Of a DNA stretch of 64,000 bases, positions 34,805-41,954 are shown in pieces. Position numbers and translations under genes: made by a program. Numbering within the stretch: position 1 is the stretch's first letter; each line of letters opens with the position of its first letter. This DNA is from Actinorugispora endophytica. GTDB lineage: Bacteria > Actinomycetota > Actinomycetes > Streptosporangiales > Streptosporangiaceae. The notes beneath the pieces are model-generated. The model made no database searches and was not told the DNA's origin. It saw only the letters and a program-made list of their open reading frames with translations. Where the stretch lies: the NCBI RefSeq assembly GCF_004363075.1, contig NZ_SNYN01000001.1, positions 62,001 to 126,000 of the forward strand, given 5' to 3'.

Positions 34805-35662
34805 ATGACTGAGCCCCGGCGCAGCCCCACCGTTCGCCGGAAGCGCTTGAGCACCGAGCTGAAGCGCCGCCGGGAAGCCGCTGGCAAGACAGCGGAACGA
34901 GCCGCCACTGATCTGGGCTGGAGCCGCGCCAAGATCACGTTCATCGAAACGAACCGGTGGACCAAACCCAGCAGCGACGATGTCGCCGATCTACTTGACC
35001 TGTACGGGACTCCTGCTGACGAGAAGGCAGCGCTACTCGCTCTGGTGCGTGACGCACGCAAGAAGGGATGGTGGGCGAAGTATTCCGATGTCCTCGGCGA
35101 AGGCTCTTACACCGGCCTCGAAGCAGAGGCATCCCTACTCCGTTCCTATGACGGACTCTTGGTTCCGGGGTTGCTCCAGACCCCGGCCTACGCGGAAGCC
35201 GTGATGCTCCGAGAGGGAATCAGCGACGAATCCGAACTGCGGCGGCGGTTGGAAGCCAGGACCGTACGGCAGACGTCGTTGAGCGGAGAAGACCGCCTCA
35301 CTCTGCACGCCCTCATTGACGAGGCTGCTCTCCAGCGGCTCGTGGGAGGCCCTGATGTCATGCGCGAACAGCTGAACAAGGTGGTAGAAGCCAACTCACA
35401 GGCGAACATCGAGATCCGGGTAATACCGAACAGTGCGGGTGCTCACTCCGCTATGACCGGCCAGTTCGTCATCCTCGACTTCCCCGAAGCAGGAGACGCG
35501 CCCGTCGTTTTCATCGAAACCGGGCACAGTGGCCTCTTCCTCGAAGAACCCGAGGAAATACGTACTTATACGATGATGTACGACAACGTTCGCAGCTTGG
35601 CACTCACCCCGTCGAAGTCGAACGAACTGATCGCCACAATCATCGACTCCCTGGAGCAGTGA
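34805..35662 (+). CDS. XRE-family regulator with DUF5753 domain
   Basis: The product is 285 residues. An N-terminal helix-turn-helix domain covers residues 15-75 (LKRRREAAGKTAERAATDLG, ITFIETNRWTKPSSDDV), then a DUF5753 domain (SYDGLLVPGLLQTPAYAEAV, ANIEIRVIPNSAGAHSAM, FVILDFPEAGDAPVVFIE). These regulators pair with DUF397 proteins, as in the BldB/WhiJ-like systems of Streptomyces. The stop overlaps the DUF397 start by one base (TGATG), so the two are co-translated. Confidence 0.92.
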   Translation: MTEPRRSPTVRRKRLSTELKRRREAAGKTAERAATDLGWSRAKITFIETNRWTKPSSDDVADLLDLYGTPADEKAALLALVRDARKKGWWAKYSDVLGEGSYTGLEAEASLLRSYDGLLVPGLLQTPAYAEAVMLREGISDESELRRRLEARTVRQTSLSGEDRLTLHALIDEAALQRLVGGPDVMREQLNKVVEANSQANIEIRVIPNSAGAHSAMTGQFVILDFPEAGDAPVVFIETGHSGLFLEEPEEIRTYTMMYDNVRSLALTPSKSNELIATIIDSLEQ

Positions 35663-35907
35663 TGGAGACTCCGCTGAACTGGAAGAAGAGCAGCTACAGC
35701 AGCGGAAGAGGCGAAAACTGCGTCGAGGTCGCTCTGCCCTGGCACAAGAGCAGTTACAGCCAAGGCGACAGTGAAAACTGCGTTGAAGTCGCCTCTTACT
35801 CCCTCTGTACCGCCGTTCGGGACTCCAAGCACCCCGGGGCCGGACACCTGGCCTTCTCCGCCTCCGAGTGGGCGGCCTTTGTCGCCGGACTCAAGCACAC
35901 CCCCTGA
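35662..35907 (+). CDS. DUF397 protein with duplicated N-terminal half
   Basis: The 81-residue protein carries the DUF397 opening twice: NWKKSSYSSGRGENCVEVA near residue 6 and PWHKSSYSQGDSENCVEVA near residue 26, then the normal second half (CTAVRDSKHPGAGHLAFSAS, W). DUF397 proteins are usually about 60-70 residues with one such motif. The tandem motif looks like an internal duplication of about 60 bases. It partners the XRE-DUF5753 gene directly upstream. Confidence 0.9.
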   Translation: METPLNWKKSSYSSGRGENCVEVALPWHKSSYSQGDSENCVEVASYSLCTAVRDSKHPGAGHLAFSASEWAAFVAGLKHTP

Positions 35908-35958
35908 GAGGCGGAGAGGGACGCCCCCCGTCGGGGGCGCCCCTCAGTGGTTCTGCGG

Positions 35959-36156
35959 CTAGTCCCGGCTGTCGCCGAAGCCGCGGGCCGTGCCGGTCAC
36001 GGTGTCCTTGAAGTCCTCAGCGGTCTCGCGAGCCTGCCCCTTGGTCTGCTCCGCGCGGCCCTCGGCCTTCAGCCGCTCGTTGCCGGTGGCCTTGCCCGCG
36101 GCCTCCTTGGCCTTGCCCTTGATCTGCTGGCCCTTGGCTTTCTTGTTCGCACCCAT
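35959..36156 (-). CDS. CsbD-family general stress protein
   Basis: The 65-residue hydrophilic protein has the CsbD pattern: KAKGQQIKGKAKEAAGKATG followed by ERLKAEGRAEQTKGQARE. CsbD-like proteins are small charged helical proteins induced in general stress; the mechanism is unknown. ATG at 36156 has GGAG six bases upstream; a start four codons earlier has none. Confidence 0.9.
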   Translation of the reverse strand: MGANKKAKGQQIKGKAKEAAGKATGNERLKAEGRAEQTKGQARETAEDFKDTVTGTARGFGDSRD

Positions 36157-36319
36157 GCGCATCTCCAATGCGTGTGGTCCGGATTCGGTGAGCGGCTGTC
36201 TCGCGTATCGCCGGCCGACGCCGCTTCGCGCGGCCTACTACCACGCATCCCCGTACTTCATGCGCAGACCTGCAATGTCATGCCTTTGAGGGGGAAAGGT
36301 CCCTTTCGCCGGGAAAGCG

Positions 36320-36490
36320 AACCACTACAAACGGGGGACCGAACCGCTTGGCCGGGTGCGGGTCTCCTTCGTGTCGCGCTTCTTCGGGGCCGACCGGTCG
36401 GACCGGCCGTGGCTGACCACCGAGTACGTGAGCGGCCCGCCCCTGCGCGAACGTGTCGGGGCCAGGCGCCGCTCACCAGCGACCCACTGA
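36320..36490 (+). pseudogene. Ser/Thr kinase fragment
   Basis: One frame reads RFFGADRSDRPWLTTEYVSG then PPLRERVGARRR before a TGA at 36488. This matches the stretch of actinomycete membrane kinases around the hinge (DADxxAERPWLATEYVPGPPL). No glycine loop, catalytic HRD or DFG is present on either side, so it is a relic. Confidence 0.55.
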
Positions 36491-36559
36491 TCGCCTCCGC
36501 CGCGAGGGCCGCCGAAGCCGATCGACGCGGAAGTTCCACAGGAGTACTGGATAAACGCG

Positions 36560-36877
36560 ATGGACTCGGAGAACATCAGCTGCTCCCAGGTCACCGGAAG
36601 CATCTCGTCAGGCGAGACTCTGCGGATCACCGGAGAAGAGGAGAGCAACGGGGTCAGCACGACCCACTGGGCGGAGAGCGCCCGATGGGAGGGACTCGCG
36701 GACGACACGGCCGGCTGGGCGAGGAGCGGCTATGAGGGCTTCCTTGAGACCGGCATAGAACTGGGAGAGATCAACTTCGACTTGTGGGTGGACCAGCAGA
36801 ACAGGCCGGTCATCCTCTCCAGGAAAACGGCTCCCACGAGACGGGACTGCAGTAACGCTGGTTCACGCTCACACTGA
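36560..36877 (+). pseudogene. Lipoprotein/kinase-sensor-like fragment
   Basis: The 105-residue frame reads MDSENISCSQVTGSISSGET and later NFDLWVDQQNRPVILS. The WVDxxxRPVxL pattern is typical of LppX/LprG-like extracytoplasmic domains. The coding frame continues upstream without a start, and there is no signal peptide or lipobox, so this is probably the 3' part of a broken gene related to the adjacent kinase relic. The interval 36157-36319 between CsbD and this debris shows no gene. Confidence 0.45.
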
Positions 36878-36930
36878 CGGACTGGGACGAGCCTGAAGAA
36901 TTGATTGAGTCAGATTAATCAAGAACTATT

Positions 36931-37668
36931 TCATCCTGGAAGAATTCGCTCAAGCCTTGAATGAACGACAGGGACCGTCTTTCGAACGAGAATTCGAAAT
37001 TCACTCTCAATATCCACATTCTCCGAAGCAGAAGGCGGAGCCTTTAAATCAATCCGAAACACCCCACTTCTTGTTCTCCCCAAAAATGCATAGAGAACTC
37101 CCCCCTCCTCCTTTGATCCATATACCGCATAGGATTCTTCGGCCATGTCACCCATAATCTCTTCATTGACAACCGAAGCAAAATCTTCCCTCAAAGATTC
37201 CTTTTTTAATGAGAAAACATTCTCCGCGCTATCGACACGCATACTCTCCGATTCTCCACCTGCAAGAGCCTCGTACTCGAGAGAGAATTTCCATTCCATT
37301 CCATCTGGGGAGTATATTTCCCAAGTACAGTTGTCTCTGATGATTCTACTGTCAACACCAGGCCCAGGGTCGCTGTATCCATCCCCTGAATCAATCCTCT
37401 CAGGCCCCATTGATCTGAACGCTCCAGCCTGAGCCGATGTCTCCAGAGTCTGACAAAGGTTGAGCGCCCCTTCAGTCATTGAGGGCGCCGGCTCCCAACT
37501 TCCAACTTGCCCCTCTGTGTCCCCCCCAGAAGGACCATCCACCACAGCGGAGCCAATGGAGTTAACTACTAAAACCAACCCACCAACAGCTATGAGAGCA
37601 GCGAGCGCACCCGACCCGACCATCACCAGGAACGCTTTGACCCCATGAAGTCCCTGTTTCTCACTCAT
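36931..37668 (-). CDS. Single-pass membrane protein with low-GC external domain (last gene of secretion cluster)
   Basis: The 245-residue protein has a short cytoplasmic tail, one membrane segment (AFLVMVGSGALAALIAVGGLVLVV) and an acidic external region with two cysteines (LNLCQT, RDNCTWEIYS) that may form a disulfide. GC is much lower than in the upstream cluster genes. The ATG overlaps the preceding stop as ATGA (37665-37668), so it is translated with the NlpC/P60 gene. No family recognised; surface-exposed variable accessory protein is the best description. Confidence 0.6.
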   Translation of the reverse strand: MSEKQGLHGVKAFLVMVGSGALAALIAVGGLVLVVNSIGSAVVDGPSGGDTEGQVGSWEPAPSMTEGALNLCQTLETSAQAGAFRSMGPERIDSGDGYSDPGPGVDSRIIRDNCTWEIYSPDGMEWKFSLEYEALAGGESESMRVDSAENVFSLKKESLREDFASVVNEEIMGDMAEESYAVYGSKEEGGVLYAFLGRTRSGVFRIDLKAPPSASENVDIESEFRILVRKTVPVVHSRLERILPG

Positions 37669-38825
37669 CGGTTCTCCAATTGCGCCTTAGCCTCCGATGC
37701 CTCCAGCGGCCGGGTGAACCCCATGACCGCCGACCGGTTCGGGCTGTCGTACTCCCGTGTGGCGATGGGTCCGCAGTTGGTGCACCATGCCTCCACCATC
37801 AGGCCGTCGCCGATGACCATGCCGACGTGCCCCGGCCCCGGCGGCTCTCCCGCCCTCTGGACGTCGAAGAAGACCAGGTCTCCCGGCTGCTCGTCGCCCT
37901 TCTCGATCCTCGGGCCGTAGTTCCACTGGTCCTGGGAGACCCGGGGGATCGTCACGCCGACGCTCTCGTAGGCCCGCATCACCAGCCCTGAGCAGTCGAA
38001 GCCGTTCGGCCCTGTGCCGCCCCACACGTACGGCTTGCCGCGCTGGTCCATCGCCCAGTCCACCACCGCCTGGGACAGCTCGTCCGGCGCGACCGCGATG
38101 GGGTTCCCCGCCGCGTTCAGGGTGCAGTTGACCGCCGTCGCGATGGACGCCCCGGTCGAGTACTCCCCTTCCGCGTACTGCTCCGCCCAGCCCAGGACGT
38201 CGTCCACGTACCACCACGCGTGGTTGTAGCCGTAGATCGCCTGGCGTATGTCCTCCTCCGCGCCGTGCGCGAGCAGGTAGTCGGCCGAGGCCGGGATGGC
38301 GTCCGCCGGGTCGTACACGTTCACGATCCCGTCGCCGTTGCCGTCCTGGCCGTACCCCTGCTCGGGGCGGTCCTCGACCGGCATGATCGGCTCACCGCCC
38401 CAACTGTTGCCCGCAGCAGAACCGTCCAGCGCGCCGAACTGCATCGGGCCCGCCGCGCCCCAGTCGTTGTGCCCCTCGGTGATGCCCGGCCCCTCCCAGC
38501 GGCCGTGGTGGCTCTCCACCTGGCCGACACCGGCGAGGACGTTCCAGGGGATGCCCTTCTCCTCCCCGACCTCCTGGTAGATCTCCAGGTAGTTCTCCGG
38601 GATGGAGTCCTCCGCGTAACCGGACGCCTCGACCTGCTCGGCGTCGCTCGTGCAACTCAGACCGTTGGCGACAAGGCTTCCCACGCTCTGGTTCACCGCG
38701 GCCAGCGGGATGACGAGCACCGCGAGGCCCACCACGCCCGCGACCAGCACGCCGACGCCGACCGCTAGCTGGGTGGCGCAGTTTCCGTCGTCTGCCGGAG
38801 CCTCACGAACGAAAGCCCTGATCAT
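37665..38825 (-). CDS. Bifunctional peptidoglycan hydrolase (SLT + NlpC/P60), secretion-cluster
   Basis: The 386-residue membrane-anchored protein has one N-terminal segment (AVGVGVLVAGVVGLAVLVI), a lysozyme-like domain (WNVLAGVGQVESHHGRWEG, then GPMQFG near residues 100-130) and an NlpC/P60 domain. The Cys-His pair lies in YVWGGTGPNGFDCSGLVMRA and GPGHVGMVIGDG. Such two-domain enzymes open the wall for conjugative or T4SS machines (VirB1/TcpG-like). The start overlaps the preceding stop by one base, and the stop overlaps the next start. Confidence 0.88.
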   Translation of the reverse strand: MIRAFVREAPADDGNCATQLAVGVGVLVAGVVGLAVLVIPLAAVNQSVGSLVANGLSCTSDAEQVEASGYAEDSIPENYLEIYQEVGEEKGIPWNVLAGVGQVESHHGRWEGPGITEGHNDWGAAGPMQFGALDGSAAGNSWGGEPIMPVEDRPEQGYGQDGNGDGIVNVYDPADAIPASADYLLAHGAEEDIRQAIYGYNHAWWYVDDVLGWAEQYAEGEYSTGASIATAVNCTLNAAGNPIAVAPDELSQAVVDWAMDQRGKPYVWGGTGPNGFDCSGLVMRAYESVGVTIPRVSQDQWNYGPRIEKGDEQPGDLVFFDVQRAGEPPGPGHVGMVIGDGLMVEAWCTNCGPIATREYDSPNRSAVMGFTRPLEASEAKAQLENR

Positions 38826-39469
38826 CAGCCCTCTCCGAAGTTTCCCGCGTCCGCCGGCTGGAAGTCGAAGACCTCCCACGCCTGGCCGCTTCCGATCATC
38901 GTGACGGCGAAGTCGCCGAGGTTCTGGGTCTCGCCGTCATTGCCCTCGGTGACGGACTGAACCCTGAGGACGAAGACGACGGAGTCCTCGTCGAAGCTGC
39001 GGATCGAGCGCACGTCCGCCCGCCCGGTGGACACCGCTTCCTCCTCCTCGCGCTCGCCCCACAGGGCTCCGGCGCCGGAGCTCTGGGCGAGGGTGTCGGC
39101 ATACTCCTCGGTGGCGTACTCGCCGAGGCGGTCGTAGTAGGTCTCGGGAGGGTCGGAGTAGTCGATGGTTCCGTACGCCTCGGCGAAGGCCTGCGCGGTG
39201 GCCGCCGCGGCCTTGAACTCGTCCTCGGAGAAGGGGAGCCAGTCGGCGAGCGCCATGTCCTCGGCCGCCGTCGTGGGGATGGGGGCTACGGGCTGGCCGT
39301 CTGCGCCGCCCTCGCCGCTCTCCACCGCCTCCTGCTCCTGTTCCTGGGGGTCCTCCTGGTCGTCGGGCCCGAAGCCGCCCACGCTCCAGTAGATGCCGAA
39401 GGCGACGAGGGCGACGACCAGGACTCCGAAGACGAGACGCTGCGCACCGTCGGAGAGGGGCTTGGGCAT
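38825..39469 (-). CDS. Single-pass acidic membrane protein of secretion cluster
   Basis: The 214-residue protein has a short cytoplasmic head, one membrane segment (LVFGVLVVALVAFGIYWSVG), an acidic Glu/Gln-rich spacer and an external alpha+beta region (FKAAAATAQAFAEAYGTIDY, VVFVLRVQSVTEG). The external part has the size and helix-strand order of an NTF2-like VirB8/TcpC domain, but this is inferred. Stop and next start overlap (TGATG at 38823-38827). There are 102 bases between it and the VirB6-like gene. Confidence 0.55.
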   Translation of the reverse strand: MPKPLSDGAQRLVFGVLVVALVAFGIYWSVGGFGPDDQEDPQEQEQEAVESGEGGADGQPVAPIPTTAAEDMALADWLPFSEDEFKAAAATAQAFAEAYGTIDYSDPPETYYDRLGEYATEEYADTLAQSSGAGALWGEREEEEAVSTGRADVRSIRSFDEDSVVFVLRVQSVTEGNDGETQNLGDFAVTMIGSGQAWEVFDFQPADAGNFGEG

Positions 39470-39571
39470 GGGGGGCTCTCTGGTGAGTCGGGTCTGGTGG
39501 CTGAGGGACTCCGCAGGCGGGGGTCGCGCGCCTATCCGGGGATGGCGCGCGGCCCCCGCCGTTGGGACTTT

Positions 39572-41284
39572 CTAGTCATCGCTGTCGAGCCAGAACGGGA
39601 CGTCGCGTTTGGGGTCGCGGCGGCGGGTGGCCTCCCCGGCCCAGAACGGACTGGTGGGAGCGTCGTTGCTCTTGCCCGACCCGGTCAGCCAGTTGTCGCC
39701 GTCCCCACCGCTCGCGCGCGGCGCGGGGGCCGGGGGAGCCTGGCGTCCCGGTCGGGCCGGTGGCGGGGTCCGCCTCTCGCCACGGGTCCCGGGGCCCGCC
39801 CAGCGCGCGGCCCTGGGAAGCGTGCTGCCCTGCGGCGGGGTCTCCGTGCGGCCACCGCCGCCGAACATGCCCGCCCCCGAACCGGAGGTCGAACCGGACA
39901 CGGGCGGCGCCTCTCCGCCCGCCCTCGGAGTCGAAGCGGCGCGCTGGCCGCTGCCGGAGGAGCCGGTCCCGAAGACCGAACCCCAGCCGGTGTCACCGGT
40001 ACCGGTGTAGCCGCCGGACGGGCGAGGCGGGATGGAACCAGCGCCCGATCCCCCCGTCCCCTCGAAGAGACCGCCGCTGGCCGCCGATGTTCCGCTGAGG
40101 CTGGGCGCCTGGGACGAGTCGCGCTGCGGCGCGACACCACCGGACCTGGCCGGGGTCCCCGTTACCTTCCCGTTCAGGTCCAGCGGTGGCGGAGCCGCCG
40201 AGCTGCGAGTCGTACTGTTACCGGCCGTACCCCGGACGCGCGCCTGCTCACCGTTCGATTCGGTGCCGTCGACCTCTGCACTCTCCCCCGTCGCGGTACC
40301 ACCTCGAACCGCGTCTGCGGTCTCGGCCGCACCGGCGATCGCGCTCCCGCCACCAGCCGGAATGGACGCCGCGATTCCAGCGATCTGGGCCGACCTGTTG
40401 AGCCCCCACTTCTGTGCCTTCATGTAGGCGACCGGCGGGAGCACGATGGAGCTGTTGCCGACAACATCACTGTTGATGGCGTCCCTGACCATGCGCGAGG
40501 TGAAGGTGTTGGCATTCACCGAGGCGAAGATATTCGCGAACGGTCTGCGGTAGACGACCAACGCCAGCGTGAACAGGGCCAGGAGGATCATCTGGAGGCC
40601 CCAGCCCAGATCCGTTGCCATTACCAGCCCGTAACACATCACCAGAAGAGAAATAAGAAGAACAACAAATACTTGCTTAAGCAGCAAACCCAACAGCATT
40701 TCCATCCAGCGAATTAGGACCGTCCGCCCATATCCTGGATGAATTCCAATCAGCAAAAAAATCGGAGAAAAAAGAAGCAGGAGAAGAAATCCGATCTTTA
40801 GAACAATAAGCGCAACCGAGCCAGCAAGAATCAGGCCGCCAGCAAAGATTGACGAAAAAAGCGCTAGAGTCGCAACCCCCAAACGCCCCCCTTGCTGATT
40901 TCCTTCAAAGAGAGGGTAAACTTCAGGGTAAGTTTGCTCAATATTCTGAGCAATTTCTTGATACTCTTCCTGCTTTTGCGAAGTCAGATCAGCTGGATCA
41001 ATTTCTCCTTGATTTATCTGCTGCTGCTCAGTTCGATTTATCCCCTGCGCTTCAAGCAGCGGGACTGCGTACTGCTCCGCCGCAGTGTCCGCAGCCAATC
41101 CGCTACCAAATGTCCCGGCAATCCAGGGCCTGCACACCAGACCAGACCAGAGCATCTGCGAGTTTTGACGGATAGCGAAGTCACTATCGGACTCCCAGTC
41201 CGCTTTCTGGATTTCAGGAGAACCAGCCGGACAAGAACCCGCAGCTCCGGGAACACTAACCCTGGAGACAGTAGAATTAATCAA
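39572..41284 (-). pseudogene. VirB6/TrbL-like channel protein, 3' part after frameshift
   Basis: This 570-codon frame holds five to six strongly hydrophobic segments (FSSIFAGGLILAGSVALIVL, IGFLLLLLFSPIFLLIGIH, VFVVLLISLLVMCYGLVMA, ILLALFTLALVVY) and a 250-residue Gly/Ser/Pro-rich tail. It is the continuation of the frame ending at 41277: shifting by one base at the G8 run (41288-41295 plus) joins them into a protein of about 800 residues. Independent translation from TTG at 41284 is possible but would start within an external loop. The region 40620-41580 is about 48% GC, in sharp contrast to the tail. Confidence 0.75.
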
Positions 41285-41954
41285 CTGCCCCCCCCGAATT
41301 GACTACGGTACTCGCATATCCCAAAATTTGAGACGGATTAATCAGTATCCAGATACCCAAAGCAGTGGCAAGGACCATCCAAATTGCGCTCTCAATAGTG
41401 AGAGTAACTCGCTTGCGAATAAGTCCATACCAACCAAGCCAAACTGCACCGAGAATTATTACTGTTGGCAGGAGCGGACGCCAAATCCCTTCACGCAGTT
41501 CCGTAACAACCCCTTCGACAAGGCGGTTGAAACTGTCCAGAAGCCCATCAGAAGAAGCCGCTTGGTAGACCGTGATGGTGGACTGGTTAATGGTCTTGGA
41601 CAGGTCCCACGCGGTGTTGCTCAGGGTGGCGACGGCGCTGGAGCTCAGCTTGTCCACGCAGGACTCACGGATGACGTGCCACTGCTGTCCAGCCGTCCCG
41701 TACTGCCCGTAAAGGCTTGCGTCTGGTGGAAGACCGTCAGGAGAAGCAGCTGCGGCGTCCGCCGCCTGCGGCGGCACCAGCAACCCGTCCGCGCCCGATC
41801 CCGCTGCTTCCGGTTGCGGGGCGGGCTCTCCGTCGCAGCCGGGGACGGCGGCCTGGCTGGACCCAATCGGGACCACCAGGAACGCCAGCATCATCGCGGC
41901 CAGGAACACCGCGCGGCGCCATCCCAGCGCCCGTGCCCTGTGGAGCAGCGTCAT
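41277..41954 (-). CDS. VirB6/TrbL-like channel protein, 5' part (frame ends early)
   Basis: The 225-residue product has a signal peptide (AVFLAAMMLAFLVVPIGSS), an external domain (WHVIRESCVDKLSSSAVATL) and two membrane segments (LLPTVIILGAVWLGWYGLI, AIWMVLATALGIWILI). It ends VVNSGGAVD because the frame runs off after a G8 tract; with G7 it would continue as SGGQLINSTVSR into the next frame. Its ATG overlaps the VirB4 stop (ATGA, 41951-41954). The pair should be read as one interrupted gene unless translational frameshifting rescues it. Confidence 0.75.
   Translation of the reverse strand: MTLLHRARALGWRRAVFLAAMMLAFLVVPIGSSQAAVPGCDGEPAPQPEAAGSGADGLLVPPQAADAAAASPDGLPPDASLYGQYGTAGQQWHVIRESCVDKLSSSAVATLSNTAWDLSKTINQSTITVYQAASSDGLLDSFNRLVEGVVTELREGIWRPLLPTVIILGAVWLGWYGLIRKRVTLTIESAIWMVLATALGIWILINPSQILGYASTVVNSGGAVD
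41288..41295 (-). other. G8 homopolymer at the VirB6-like frameshift
   Basis: Eight consecutive C on the plus strand (G on the coding strand) sit exactly where the two halves of the VirB6-like protein change frame. One fewer G restores a single frame. The tract is a classic slippage site in replication or translation, but also a place where assembly errors occur. Confidence 0.85.
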
